Assembly (NCBI GenBank): GCA_002356455.1
Contig: AP017968.1
Span: 1,116,001 to 1,180,000 of the forward strand
Direction of reading: 5' to 3'
Origin: Fusobacterium varium
Lineage (GTDB): Bacteria; Fusobacteriota; Fusobacteriia; Fusobacteriales; Fusobacteriaceae
Length of the DNA stretch: 64,000 nt
Shown here: one piece after another, positions 9,664 through 19,261 of the stretch
Layout of the letters: each line of letters opens with the position of its first letter
Numbering within the stretch: the first letter of the stretch is position 1
Notes under the pieces: generated by a model
What the model was told of the DNA's origin: nothing
Databases searched by the model: none
Seen by the model: the letters and a program-made list of their open reading frames with translations, nothing else
Made by a program: the position numbers and the translations under genes

Positions 9664-10866
9664 TTATTTTCCTGCAACAATTTTATAAGTATCTCTAGCT
9701 ATTACAAGCTCTTCATTTGTAGGTATTTTATAAACTAAAACTTTAGAATCTTCAGTAGAAAGTTTTACATTTCCTTTTTTTCTAACAGAGTTAACTTCTT
9801 TATCAATTTTTGCTCCCATAAATTCAAGTCCACTGATTACAGCTTCTCTTATTCCAGCAGCATTTTCTCCAATTCCTCCAGCAAAGCAGATAGCATCTAC
9901 TCCACCCATAGCAGCAGCATAAGCTCCTATGTAAGATTTGATTTTATAGATGAACATTTCTTCAGCAAGTATAGCTCTTTCATCTCCTTCAGCTACACCA
10001 TTTTCCATATCTCTGCAGTCAGAAGATTTTCCATAGATTCCCAATATTCCAGATTCTTTGTTTAATCTGTTATCCATTTCTTTATCAGTTAATCCTCTTT
10101 TATTTTTGATAAATAGAACAGCAGCAGGGTCGATATCTCCACATCTAGTTCCCATCATAAGTCCTTGTAAAGGAGTAAGTCCCATTGAAGTGTCCACACA
10201 TTTTCCATCTACTACAGCAGACATAGATGCACCATTTCCCAAATGGCAAACAATAATTTTTGAATGTTCAGGATTTCCCATGATTTCTCTCATAGTTTCA
10301 GAAACATAAAGATGAGATGTTCCATGGAATCCATATTTTCTAACTTTTAGTTCTTTATAATCTTCATATGGTAAAGCATACATATATGCTTTAGCTGGCA
10401 TTGTTTGATGGAATGCAGTATCAAAAACTCCTACATTAGGTTTACCAGGCATAAGAGCCATACATGTTCTAACCCCCATTAAGTTAGCTGGGTTATGTAA
10501 AGGTGCAAGATCATTGTTTTCTTCAACAGCTTTCATAACTTCTTCATTTAATAATACAGATGAAGCAAATGTTTCTCCACCATGAACCATTCTATGTCCA
10601 ATAGCTCCAACTTCTTCAACAGAAGCAATAACTCCATGTTCTTTATCAACTATAGCATTAATTACTAATTCTAATGCTTCTTTATGAGTAGGCATAGGTT
10701 TTTTTATTTCAATTTCAAAATCTTTAGCAGGTACTTCATACTCCATTCTAGAACCATCTATTCCAATTCTTTCACAAAGTCCTTTTGCAAATACTTCTTT
10801 AGTTTCTGGATTCATTAATTGATATTTTAATGATGAACTTCCACAGTTTATTACTAAAACTTTCAT
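9664..10866 (-). CDS. ackA: Acetate kinase
   Basis: The 400-residue enzyme makes ATP and acetate from acetyl phosphate and ADP. The N-terminus MKVLVINCGSSSLKYQ holds the phosphate-binding loop. HLGNGAS, the GTRCGDIDP region and FAGGIGENA are classic acetokinase motifs. I chose the ATG at 10866, which gives the conserved N-terminus; an in-frame TTG at 10884 would add six residues that overlap the ribosome binding site. pta lies 35 bp upstream on the same strand, so the two are likely co-transcribed. Confidence 0.95.
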   Translation of the reverse strand: MKVLVINCGSSSLKYQLMNPETKEVFAKGLCERIGIDGSRMEYEVPAKDFEIEIKKPMPTHKEALELVINAIVDKEHGVIASVEEVGAIGHRMVHGGETFASSVLLNEEVMKAVEENNDLAPLHNPANLMGVRTCMALMPGKPNVGVFDTAFHQTMPAKAYMYALPYEDYKELKVRKYGFHGTSHLYVSETMREIMGNPEHSKIIVCHLGNGASMSAVVDGKCVDTSMGLTPLQGLMMGTRCGDIDPAAVLFIKNKRGLTDKEMDNRLNKESGILGIYGKSSDCRDMENGVAEGDERAILAEEMFIYKIKSYIGAYAAAMGGVDAICFAGGIGENAAGIREAVISGLEFMGAKIDKEVNSVRKKGNVKLSTEDSKVLVYKIPTNEELVIARDTYKIVAGK

Positions 10867-10901
10867 TATACGTTTAACCTCCAAGATTATATTTTTTATT
10901 A

Positions 10902-11900
10902 TTATTCAGCTGCTTGAACTGCTGTAATTGCTACTAGGTTTACGATGTCATCTACTGAACATCCTCTTGATAAGTCATTGATAGGAGATGCAAGTCCTTG
11001 AATTAATGGACCATATGCATTGGCACCAGCCAATCTTTGAACTAATTTGTATCCAATATTTCCAGCTGCAAGGTTAGGGAACACTAATATATTAGCACTT
11101 CCTGCCACTTTAGATTCAGGACATTTTTTCATTGCTACTGATTTAACGATAGCAGCATCAGCTTGGATTTCAGCTTCATAAGGGAATGTAACTCCTCTTT
11201 CTTTTAGAATATTTCCAGCTTCTTTTACTACATCAATATCAGGATGATTTGCAGAACCTTTAGTTGAGAAAGTCATTAAAGCAACTTTTCCTTCCATACC
11301 TACTACATTTTTAGCAGTAATAACTGAAGCTTCAGCAATATCTGCCAATTGTTCAGAAGTTGGAACTGGGATAACTGAACAATCTCCAAATAGTAAAACT
11401 TCACCATAAGTTTCTTGTCTTTCTGTAAGTTCCATAACAAACATAGAAGAAACAGTTTTTATTCCAGGTTTAGTTCCAATGATTTGTAATCCAGCTCTTA
11501 ATACATCAGCTGTAGGTGAATCTGATCCAGATACCATAGCATCAGCATCTTTTAATTTTACCATCATAGCACCATAGAAGTTAGGGTCAGTAGACATAAT
11601 TTCTTTAGCTTTTTCAAAAGTCATTCCTTTTTTTGCTCTTAATTCAGCAAATTTAGTTGCATATTCGTCTAATTTTGGAGAATTAGCGATCTCAATAATA
11701 TCTACACCTTTTAGAGATATTCCTAAATCATTAGCAACTCTTTCCATATCTGCTCTAATTCCTAAAACAACAGGTTTAGCAACTCCTAATTCAACTATTT
11801 TAGCTGCAGCAGTAACTACTCTTTCATCTTCTCCTTCTGGTAATACAACTGTTTTACCAACTGTTCTTGCTTTTTCTCTTATTTTAACCAAAAAACTCAA
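10902..11900 (-). CDS. pta: Phosphate acetyltransferase
   Basis: This Pta catalyses acetyl-CoA plus phosphate to acetyl phosphate plus CoA. It is the short form (about 332 residues) without the N-terminal DRTGG regulatory region. Visible motifs include VVLPEGEDERV, MVSGSDSPTADVLRAG and VFPNLAAGNIGYKLVQRL. The start is probably the TTG at 11900 (MSFLVKIREKA), with AAGGAAG 8 nt upstream; a GTG at 11909 is too close to that site. It heads a pta-ackA operon with nifJ immediately beyond. Confidence 0.94.
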   Translation of the reverse strand: MSFLVKIREKARTVGKTVVLPEGEDERVVTAAAKIVELGVAKPVVLGIRADMERVANDLGISLKGVDIIEIANSPKLDEYATKFAELRAKKGMTFEKAKEIMSTDPNFYGAMMVKLKDADAMVSGSDSPTADVLRAGLQIIGTKPGIKTVSSMFVMELTERQETYGEVLLFGDCSVIPVPTSEQLADIAEASVITAKNVVGMEGKVALMTFSTKGSANHPDIDVVKEAGNILKERGVTFPYEAEIQADAAIVKSVAMKKCPESKVAGSANILVFPNLAAGNIGYKLVQRLAGANAYGPLIQGLASPINDLSRGCSVDDIVNLVAITAVQAAE

Positions 11901-12053
11901 AACAATCACTTCCTTAATATTATTTATTTTTTAGATTTTTATCTTTCATGTTCACAGGACATACTTATCCCTTAAGTGTTAAATATATACTAACAAATTT
12001 TAACTATAATTACAATTATTTTTGGAAAACATATACAAAATAAAAGTATAGTA

Positions 12054-13178
12054 TTAGTCAAATATAGCTTGTATATATTCTTTTGCATCAAACTTCCTTA
12101 AATCTTCAATTTTTTCGCCTACTCCTATAAACTTAATTGGTTTTTTAATTTCTTCAGATATACTGAACACAATCCCCCCTTTAGCAGTTCCGTCTAATTT
12201 AGTTATTATGAAACCAGTTAAATCAGTTACTTCATTGAAAACTTTTGCTTGTGAAAGTCCATTCTGACCAGTGGTACCATCTATTACTAGAATAGATTCA
12301 TAATGCTGATCACCTAATTTTTTCTTAATGATATTGTGGATTTTTTCTAATTCCTTCATTAAGTTGTTTTTATTATGAAGCCTTCCAGCAGTATCTATGA
12401 TAGCTATATCTGCTCCTCTTGATTCAGCAGCAGTAAGTGTATCAAAGACAACAGCTCCAGGATCAGAACCTTGAGTACTTTTTACTATTTCAGCACCAGA
12501 TCTTTTTGCCCATTCCTCTAATTGTTCAATTGCAGCAGCTCTAAATGTATCTCCAGCACCTAAAATAACTTTTTTACCATCTTTTATAAATTTAGAAGCA
12601 AGTTTACCAATGGTAGTAGTTTTTCCTACTCCATTTACACCAACCACAAGAATAACATTAAGTTTACCCTCTTCTATTACTATATCATTTCCTTCTTTAA
12701 TAAGGAATCCTTCCATAACTTCTTTTAAAACAGGATAAATATCTTTAGGATCCTTTATACCCCTTTTTTTAACTTCTTTTTCTAAAGCACCAACTATTTT
12801 GACTGTCATATCCATGCCAATATCTGACTGAATTAAAATATCTTCTAATTCTTCATACATTTCAAAGTCTATTACGCTTCTCCCTAAAATAAAAGATTTT
12901 AATTTTCCAAATAATCCTTCTCTGGATTTGAAAAGTTTATCTTTGAGGGAAGTAAAAAAACCTTTGCTTTCCTCTTCTTTTTTTATTTCTGGATCTTTTT
13001 CAGAAATAATTTCTTCTCTTTCCTCAAAAATAGTTTTAGATATTTCATCTTTTATTTCAACTTCTGTTTTCTCTTTATTATCTTCAAGAATTTCAGAGAT
13101 TTCGACACCAGCAACAGTAACATTGCTTTTATCTTCTTCATTCTTATCTTTTTTAAAAAGTTTGCTGAAAAAACTCAT
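12054..13178 (-). CDS. ftsY: Signal recognition particle receptor FtsY
   Basis: This 374-residue SRP receptor GTPase docks SRP-bound ribosomes at the inner membrane. A highly charged N-terminal A domain (about the first 90 residues, rich in Lys, Glu and Ile) precedes the N domain. The G domain has the P-loop GVNGVGKTTTIGKLA, the DTFRAAA element, DTAGRLH (G3) and TKLDGTAKGG (G4). The length and layout are standard. It is separated from the FAD oxidoreductase upstream by a bidirectional terminator and appears to be a single-gene unit. Confidence 0.95.
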   Translation of the reverse strand: MSFFSKLFKKDKNEEDKSNVTVAGVEISEILEDNKEKTEVEIKDEISKTIFEEREEIISEKDPEIKKEEESKGFFTSLKDKLFKSREGLFGKLKSFILGRSVIDFEMYEELEDILIQSDIGMDMTVKIVGALEKEVKKRGIKDPKDIYPVLKEVMEGFLIKEGNDIVIEEGKLNVILVVGVNGVGKTTTIGKLASKFIKDGKKVILGAGDTFRAAAIEQLEEWAKRSGAEIVKSTQGSDPGAVVFDTLTAAESRGADIAIIDTAGRLHNKNNLMKELEKIHNIIKKKLGDQHYESILVIDGTTGQNGLSQAKVFNEVTDLTGFIITKLDGTAKGGIVFSISEEIKKPIKFIGVGEKIEDLRKFDAKEYIQAIFD

Positions 13179-13307
13179 TTATTATGTCCTCCTAAAAATA
13201 ACTTCTTTTCATTAATTTTACCATACTTTATACAGTTTTTCAATTTAAAAGAGTGAAAATGAATCTGAATGTGAGCATTTTTCTTTCTTTGCACAATGAA
13301 ATAAAAA

Positions 13308-13352
13308 AATAACACTGGCTATAAAAAATTAATTTCATAGAACAGTGTTATT
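13308..13352. terminator. Bidirectional terminator after the FAD oxidoreductase operon
   Basis: AATAACACTG (13308-13317) pairs with CAGTGTTATT (13343-13352), with A-run and T-run on opposite sides. On the leftward strand it ends the operon whose last gene stops at 13360. Confidence 0.75.
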
Positions 13353-13359
13353 TTTAATA

Positions 13360-14754
13360 TTATAATTTAGTTAATATATCTCTTACAGCCAGTATACCCA
13401 TTACAGCAGCTATATTTAATCCACTTCCATAACCAGAGCTATCTCCAGCAGCATAGAGTCCTTTGATACTAGTTTCCATGTCCTTACTTATTTCTATTCT
13501 AGTACTTCTAAATTTTATTTCTGGAAAATAAAGCAGAAGATCCCCAGAAGCAAATCCAGGAGTAATTTTATCAAGTACTTCAATGAATTCCATTATATTA
13601 TCTAAAAGTCTTTGAGGACAAGCTAAAGCTATATCACCAGCTACATAATCTTCAGTAGTAGGGATTATATTCAATCTTGAAAGTTTTTCATCAGTTGATC
13701 TTCTTCCGGCTTTTAAATCTATATAAGATTGAACTAAAAGTTTACCACCAGTAAGCATAGATGACATTTTAGCTATTGCAGTTGCATATTCAAAAGGCTG
13801 ATTAAATGGTTCAGTAAATTTTTTAGTACACAATAAGGCAAGGTTTGTATTAGTAGATTTTCTATCTTTATAAGCATGACCGTTTGCAAGAACAAAATCA
13901 TCTTCGTATTTTTCAGCAGCAATAAATCCACTTGGATTGCTGCAGAAAGTTCTCATTTTATCTCTATAGTTTCTAGAATAATAAATCATTTTTGCTTCAT
14001 AAAAATTTTCATTGATTTCTTTCATAATAATATCAGGAATTTCAGCTCTTACTCCAATATCAATAGCACCATTTTCATATTTTATATTATGCTCTTTGCA
14101 TAAATCCATCATCTTTTGGGCACCACTTCTTCCCATTCCAATGACCACATTATCAGAATAATACTCCTCTTTTTTTCCTTTATGAGTTACAGTTACTCCT
14201 TTGATTTTTCCATTCTCAATAATAAGGCTATCTATTTCTCTTTCAGTGGCAAATTCTATACCTTTTTCAATTAAATAATCTATGAGCTGAGTGTATAACT
14301 TTCTTGAACCATCAGTTCCAAGATGCATAGTAGGTGTATCAACAAGCTGAATTCCATTTTCAATACATCCTCTTTTTATTTTTTCCATAACTGAATTATA
14401 ATTCATCCCTGCTGGTTTTTCATTAAATCCAAATTTTTTATATATGTTTACTACATACTGAATAGTATCATTAACTATTTTTTTTCCTGTTACATTATGT
14501 ACATCTCCTCCAACTCTATAATCCATGTTGAATTTTGAGTCAGAAAAAGCTCCAGCACCACTTACTCCATAAATTATTGAACAAGTAGGGCAATTTACAC
14601 ATTTCCCAAGAGTTTCTTTTGGACATACCCTTTGTTTGAGCATTCTCCCTTTATCAATAATAAGAACCTTAGCTCCATCTTTTTTTTCAACAGCTTCATA
14701 AGCACCAAATACTCCAGCTTGTCCACCACCTAAAAAGATAATGTCATATTTCAC
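13360..14754 (-). CDS. FAD-dependent dehydrogenase (COG2509-like)
   Basis: This protein of about 464 residues binds FAD through the N-terminal GGGQAGVFGAYEA Rossmann motif and the C-terminal GLYAAGDSSGYGSGLNIAAVMG motif. The Cys-containing stretch CPKETLGKCVNCPTC near residues 40-55 is typical of this uncharacterised dehydrogenase group; the cysteines might bind an iron-sulfur cluster. The physiological substrate is unknown. I chose GTG at 14754 because GGAGG lies 8 nt upstream; an in-frame GTG at 14772 would add six residues. It is the last gene of a leftward operon with the pseudopilin-like gene and yqeH. Confidence 0.8.
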   Translation of the reverse strand: MKYDIIFLGGGQAGVFGAYEAVEKKDGAKVLIIDKGRMLKQRVCPKETLGKCVNCPTCSIIYGVSGAGAFSDSKFNMDYRVGGDVHNVTGKKIVNDTIQYVVNIYKKFGFNEKPAGMNYNSVMEKIKRGCIENGIQLVDTPTMHLGTDGSRKLYTQLIDYLIEKGIEFATEREIDSLIIENGKIKGVTVTHKGKKEEYYSDNVVIGMGRSGAQKMMDLCKEHNIKYENGAIDIGVRAEIPDIIMKEINENFYEAKMIYYSRNYRDKMRTFCSNPSGFIAAEKYEDDFVLANGHAYKDRKSTNTNLALLCTKKFTEPFNQPFEYATAIAKMSSMLTGGKLLVQSYIDLKAGRRSTDEKLSRLNIIPTTEDYVAGDIALACPQRLLDNIMEFIEVLDKITPGFASGDLLLYFPEIKFRSTRIEISKDMETSIKGLYAAGDSSGYGSGLNIAAVMGILAVRDILTKL

Positions 14755-14781
14755 TATTTTAACCTCCAGCACAATTCTTTT

Positions 14782-15261
14782 TTAATGTTCACACCAGTTC
14801 ATGTTTTGTGAAAAAACATTGAATGGCAGGTTGGCATGAATTTCTCCAGTACGACCTGAGTAATCATAATTCCATCCACCTATATTTGTTCCATTCCTAA
14901 AATCATCAGTATTATAAATTTCATTGCTGCTGTTTACTCTTTCATTTTCTGGTGTTTTAGGAATACTGTTTCTTCCGTATATTTCTGCAAATGAAATAAC
15001 TTCTCCAGTAGGAGCTTTAAAATCTAAAAGCTTAAGATTATCCTTTACTCCCTCTTTGGTTAAATCAGGATAATCTTTAGTTAAAGTATAATATTTTTCA
15101 AGAGCTATTCTAAGTTCTCTTAAATTTTTTAGAGTAGCTTCTGCCCTTCTTGCTTCTTTTAAATCATTAATATTATAGATACCTATTAGTATTATAACTG
15201 CTATTCCCAGTATAATAGTACCAGTTCCTAGCATTACTTTCCAATCAATATTTTTCTTCAT
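14782..15261 (-). CDS. Membrane-anchored pseudopilin-like protein, function unknown
   Basis: The 159-residue protein has one N-terminal transmembrane segment (about residues 9-28), then a helix with LKNLRELRIALEKYYTLTKDYP and a globular tail with GGWNYDYSGRTGEIHANL. That layout resembles type II secretion pseudopilins of the GspG kind, which have a long N-terminal helix and a small beta domain. The usual prepilin-peptidase site (G/FTLIE) is absent. It lies between yqeH and the FAD dehydrogenase with short gaps. The role is unknown. Confidence 0.6.
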   Translation of the reverse strand: MKKNIDWKVMLGTGTIILGIAVIILIGIYNINDLKEARRAEATLKNLRELRIALEKYYTLTKDYPDLTKEGVKDNLKLLDFKAPTGEVISFAEIYGRNSIPKTPENERVNSSNEIYNTDDFRNGTNIGGWNYDYSGRTGEIHANLPFNVFSQNMNWCEH

Positions 15262-15270
15262 TGCTGTTCC

Positions 15271-16383
15271 TTATCTTTTGGGTTTAATAAAAGCATTTCT
15301 TACAATTATTCCAGCTTCTTTAGGAAGAGTCACTTCAATCTCCAATGGCCCTCTTTTTACAGATATCCATCCTAGTCCCTTAAATACTAATTCTTCTCCA
15401 GCTTGTACTTTTACTTTTTTCTTTATCATTTCTAACTTTTTATATTGAGGTCTGCAATTATCACATGGCGGATAAAGCAGATCTTTTCTGTCAGAAGATA
15501 AAAGTTCTTTTAATTTTTCTGTATTTGTTTCATGGAAAGTTACATCTTTCGCAGCATAAAGAGAGAAAATAGGCATAGTATCATCTTCATTTAAAACCTT
15601 AAACCACAATAATTCTCCAATTAAAAGAGCTCTGCCTTTTTTTACTTTAAAAGTTTTTCTGGATATTTCACCTGAAGGAACCATTTTTAAGTTGCATTCT
15701 TCACATACTAGATCTGAAATACGTCCTTCTGGAATAAGTCCAGGAGTATCAACTAATACAATATTTGTATGAGGGATCTGGTTTTTTACACTTTTAAGTG
15801 TAGTACCTGGATATTTGGAAACAGTTACTTTTTTAGCTCCTAAGAGTCTATTGACAATACTTGATTTTCCAACATTAGTGACACCAAGAACTATTGCTTC
15901 TACTCCATCAGGAAAGAAATGCTTTATTTTTTTAAATATACCGTTTATTCCATAACCATTTTTACTGCTCACAATTGCGATGTCAAGAGGAGCTATTCCT
16001 TCTTCTGCTAGTCTGTCTTTTACCCAGTCAGATACTTCAGAGGGATGTTTATCATCAGGAATAAGATCCAATTTATTAATAACTACAATAGAATCCATTT
16101 CTCTTAGAACATCAAGTATTTCATCATCAAAAGAACCTTCAAAATCTATTATATCAAATACTGCTATAGCTAATTTAGAGTATTGCATAGCTTCCTGTAC
16201 TTCTTTTCTATAGTCATCTTTGTTCAATCTTACAGGCATATATTTACCATAATTCTTTATTTTGAAACATCTTTGACAGTAATGTTCACCATTTTCTTGA
16301 AGTTTTCCTTCAGGTAAATATCCATTTTTATTAGCATCTTCACTTTGTAATTCGATTCCACATCCAATACATTTTTTGCCCAT
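15271..16383 (-). CDS. yqeH: Ribosome biogenesis GTPase YqeH
   Basis: YqeH is a circularly permuted GTPase needed for 30S subunit assembly. The protein starts with a Zn finger (CIGCGIEL ... CQRC). The permuted motif order is visible: NKLD (G4) precedes the P-loop GVTNVGKSSIVNRLL (G1) and DTPGL (G3). A C-terminal Cys motif (PPCDNCRP) and a TRAP-like beta domain follow. I favour the second ATG (16383, MGKKCIGCG) because the AGGAGAG site is too close to an ATG at 16389. It lies 6-12 bp downstream of hslV. Confidence 0.92.
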   Translation of the reverse strand: MGKKCIGCGIELQSEDANKNGYLPEGKLQENGEHYCQRCFKIKNYGKYMPVRLNKDDYRKEVQEAMQYSKLAIAVFDIIDFEGSFDDEILDVLREMDSIVVINKLDLIPDDKHPSEVSDWVKDRLAEEGIAPLDIAIVSSKNGYGINGIFKKIKHFFPDGVEAIVLGVTNVGKSSIVNRLLGAKKVTVSKYPGTTLKSVKNQIPHTNIVLVDTPGLIPEGRISDLVCEECNLKMVPSGEISRKTFKVKKGRALLIGELLWFKVLNEDDTMPIFSLYAAKDVTFHETNTEKLKELLSSDRKDLLYPPCDNCRPQYKKLEMIKKKVKVQAGEELVFKGLGWISVKRGPLEIEVTLPKEAGIIVRNAFIKPKR

Positions 16384-16395
16384 ACACATCTCTCC

Positions 16396-16929
16396 TTAAC
16401 TTAGTACATCATAAACTATATTTAAATTGGTATAAATACACATTTCACCAGCTATTTCCATAGCTTCAACTGCTATTTCTTCAGCAGACATTTCTTTATT
16501 ATTCCTTATAAGAGCTCTAGCCGCAGCATAAGCATAATTCCCTCCACTGCCAATAGCTGCTACATCTCCATCTGGTTCTATAACATCTCCATTACCTGAA
16601 AGAATTAAAATCATATTTTTATCAGCTACAATAAGCATAGCATCCAAAACTCTTAAAGCTTTGTCAGTTCTCCAATCTTTTGCAAGCTCAACAGAGGCTT
16701 TTTTTAAGTTACCTCCAAATTCATCCAATTTGTTTTCAAATTTATCCATCAATGCAAAAGCATCAGCAGCAGCTCCAGCAAATCCAGCTAAAACTTCATA
16801 ATCGCCAATTTTACGTATTTTTTTTGCGTTACCTTTAAATACTACTTCTCCAAAAGTGACTTGTCCATCACCAGCAACAGCAACTTTTCCATCTTTTTTT
16901 ACTGCTATAATTGTAGTAGCTCTTATCAT
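16396..16929 (-). CDS. hslV: ATP-dependent protease subunit HslV (ClpQ)
   Basis: HslV is the proteasome-like peptidase of the HslUV complex. The 177-residue protein has the N-terminal [24 protein letters not shown] with candidate nucleophile threonines after processing, the [17 protein letters not shown] segment and the Na+-site region near the C-terminus. Normally the next gene is the ATPase hslU. Here the downstream neighbour is yqeH, so HslU must be encoded elsewhere or HslV acts with another unfoldase. Confidence 0.94.
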   Translation of the reverse strand: MIRATTIIAVKKDGKVAVAGDGQVTFGEVVFKGNAKKIRKIGDYEVLAGFAGAAADAFALMDKFENKLDEFGGNLKKASVELAKDWRTDKALRVLDAMLIVADKNMILILSGNGDVIEPDGDVAAIGSGGNYAYAAARALIRNNKEMSAEEIAVEAMEIAGEMCIYTNLNIVYDVLS

Positions 16930-16943
16930 AATGTTTCACTCCT

Positions 16944-17828
16944 CTAACTCTGATTTATAAAGTCAAATGGTATTTTATATAAAATTTCTTGATATATTTT
17001 TGTACTCTCTATTGTAACATGTCCCATAAGTTCTTGCAAAAAATTAAGACTCATTCCTTTGGCTAAAAGATGTACAGCAAAAGTATGTCTAAAGGTATAA
17101 GGACTTATTTCTCTTGTAATACCAGCCTTTGCAGCATATCTATCAACAATTCTTCTCAGAGATCTGTCACTTAATCTATTTCCTGAACCATTTACAAAAA
17201 GAATGCTGGAGTTATACTTATCATTGTATTTTTCTTTTTTAGCTTCAACATATCTTTTAAAGTATTCTCGAGTTCTTTGACTGAAAAAAACAGTCCTGTT
17301 TGTTTTCCCATTAGAAACTAAAAGAGTTCTGTTATCAAGATCAAAAACCTGTTCTCCTATTCCAAGCATTTCAGTAGAAGTTATTCCACTTGAATAAAGC
17401 AGTTCAAATATAAGTCTGTCTCTTAAACCATTAGTATTATCTATATTGACTACATCTCTAAGTCTATTTATTTCCTCTAAGGTAAGTATATCTGGTTTTT
17501 CTGCCTCAAATGAAGGAGAATTGATTATTTCAATAGGATTATTTTTAATAAGGTTATTTTTTATCAAATATTTAAAAAAAGATCTTAAAGATGAAAGTTT
17601 TCTATTAATTGATCTTTTTCCTACCTCATTTTTTTGAAGTTCTATAATAAACCCTCTAAGCATAACAGGGGTTATTTTTGAAGCATTTTCAGTTTTTTCT
17701 ACATTCTTTAAATATTCACTAAGCTGGGAAAGATCTTTTTTTAGAGATTTAATAGTATTAAGACTTTTATTTTCACCAAATTCAGCAAAATACAAAAAAT
17801 CTTTTATATTTTTTTCTATATTTTCCAT
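16944..17828 (-). CDS. XerC/CodV-like tyrosine recombinase with altered active site
   Basis: The 294-residue protein has the N-terminal SAM-like DNA-binding domain (about 1-95) and the C-terminal phage-integrase catalytic domain. By position it is the codV/xerC homologue of the topA-trmFO-xerC-hslV run. Aligned by motif to XerD, the first catalytic Arg is Thr150 (SSGITSTEM instead of the usual GLR) and the His of HxxR is Tyr244 (YTFRH). Lys175, Arg247, His270 and Tyr279 are kept. Loss of Arg I makes normal strand exchange doubtful; it may be a structural partner or have another role. The start at 17828 follows GGAGGAAAG; an ATG at 17852 would precede that site. Confidence 0.82.
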   Translation of the reverse strand: MENIEKNIKDFLYFAEFGENKSLNTIKSLKKDLSQLSEYLKNVEKTENASKITPVMLRGFIIELQKNEVGKRSINRKLSSLRSFFKYLIKNNLIKNNPIEIINSPSFEAEKPDILTLEEINRLRDVVNIDNTNGLRDRLIFELLYSSGITSTEMLGIGEQVFDLDNRTLLVSNGKTNRTVFFSQRTREYFKRYVEAKKEKYNDKYNSSILFVNGSGNRLSDRSLRRIVDRYAAKAGITREISPYTFRHTFAVHLLAKGMSLNFLQELMGHVTIESTKIYQEILYKIPFDFINQS

Positions 17829-17886
17829 CTTTCCTCCCTGTATATCTGACATCTTTATATATTATAGCCTATATTAGAAAATATTT

Positions 17887-19200
17887 CTATGCCAGTTCAT
17901 TTATTTTATTTTCTAAATATTCTAAAGCTACTTTTGAAATGGTATTATACCTTTCTTTTTTATCTTTTATTCTTATTCCATCAAGAGATTTTATGATTCC
18001 AAAATTAGGCCCCATAGGTTGAAAATTTTTCTTTTCTTCAGTAATATATTTTATTATTGCTCCAATAGCACTTCTATCATCTAAAATAAAAGGAGCCTTT
18101 TCCAATAATTTATGAGCTATGTTGATGGCAGCTATAGCTCCAGTAGATATAGAAGAAACATAACCTTCACTTCCTGTTATCTGCCCAGCAAAATATATAT
18201 TGTCATTTGTTTTTAATTTTAATGTTTCATCTAATAATTTTGATGAGTCTATGAATGTATTTCTGTGCATAACACCATATCTTATGAATTCGGCATTTTC
18301 AAGTCCAGGAATCATAGAAAAAACTCTTTTTTGTTCTCCCCATTTTAAGTTAGTCTGGAATCCTACTATATTATATAATTTTCCATCTTTGTCATCCTGT
18401 CTAAGTTGTACAACAGCATAATCCATTTTATCAGTTTTAGGATTAATAAGTCCTTTAGGTTTTAAAGGTCCAAATACAAGGGTTCTTTCTCCAGTCAAAG
18501 CTATCCTTTCAACAGGCATACATGCTTCAAAAAGTTTTTCTTCCTCAAATTTTTTTAAAGGAGCTCTTTCAGCTGTGATTAAAGCATTATAAAAAGCATA
18601 GTATTCTTCTTTATTCATTGGGCAGTTTATATATTCTCCCTCTCCTTTGCCATAACGAGATTGACGATAAGCTTTTTCCATATTAATAGATTCTAAAGTT
18701 ACAATAGGAGCAGCAGCATCATAAAAATAAAGATGTTCACTATGAGTGAGTTCAGCTATTTTTTTTGATAATACTTCAGATGTAAGAGGGCCAGAAGCAA
18801 TGAGCATTATTTTATTTTCAGGTATTTCAGTAAATTCTTCATCAATTATTTCTATATTTTCCATATTTTTTAGATATTCAGTAACTTCTATTGAAAAACC
18901 ATCTCTGTCTACAGCTAGAGCCTGTCCAGCAGGGACTCTGTTTTTATCAGCTATTTTTATAAGAAGGGAATCGAGTTTTCTTAGCTCTTCTTTCATAAGA
19001 CCAGAAGCATTGGCAAGATTATCTCCACCTAAAGAATTGCTGCAGACAAGTTCAGCAAAATACTCTTTTTTATGTGCTTCTGTCATTTTTTTGGATTTCA
19101 TTTCATAAAGCTTTACTTTTATTCCTCTTTTAGCAAGTTGATATGCAGCTTCACATCCAGCTAACCCAGCTCCAACTATAATAACTTCTTTATTGTTCAT
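17887..19200 (-). CDS. trmFO: tRNA m5U54 methyltransferase TrmFO (Gid)
   Basis: TrmFO uses methylenetetrahydrofolate and FADH2 to methylate U54 in the tRNA T-loop. The N-terminal FAD motif VGAGLAGCEAAYQ is followed by CSNSLGGDNLANASGLMKEE, a segment diagnostic for the family, and FAGQITGSEGYVSS near the C-terminus. The ATG at 19200 has AGAGGAG upstream and gives the conserved MNNKEVIIVGAG start. The length (437 residues) is normal. It lies downstream of topA in an operon-like run, as in Firmicutes. Confidence 0.95.
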   Translation of the reverse strand: MNNKEVIIVGAGLAGCEAAYQLAKRGIKVKLYEMKSKKMTEAHKKEYFAELVCSNSLGGDNLANASGLMKEELRKLDSLLIKIADKNRVPAGQALAVDRDGFSIEVTEYLKNMENIEIIDEEFTEIPENKIMLIASGPLTSEVLSKKIAELTHSEHLYFYDAAAPIVTLESINMEKAYRQSRYGKGEGEYINCPMNKEEYYAFYNALITAERAPLKKFEEEKLFEACMPVERIALTGERTLVFGPLKPKGLINPKTDKMDYAVVQLRQDDKDGKLYNIVGFQTNLKWGEQKRVFSMIPGLENAEFIRYGVMHRNTFIDSSKLLDETLKLKTNDNIYFAGQITGSEGYVSSISTGAIAAINIAHKLLEKAPFILDDRSAIGAIIKYITEEKKNFQPMGPNFGIIKSLDGIRIKDKKERYNTISKVALEYLENKINELA

Positions 19201-19231
19201 TGTTTCTCCTCTAAAATTTATTTCCAAACTC

Positions 19232-19261
19232 AAAGAGCTCACCCCTAAGGGTGAGTTCTTT
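19232..19261 (-). terminator. Hairpin between topA and trmFO, possible attenuator
   Basis: AAAGAGCTCACCC and GGGTGAGTTCTTT form a 13-bp stem with one wobble pair around a 4-nt loop. Read leftward it is followed by only three T, so it may be a partial terminator or an mRNA-stabilising structure between the two genes. Confidence 0.5.
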
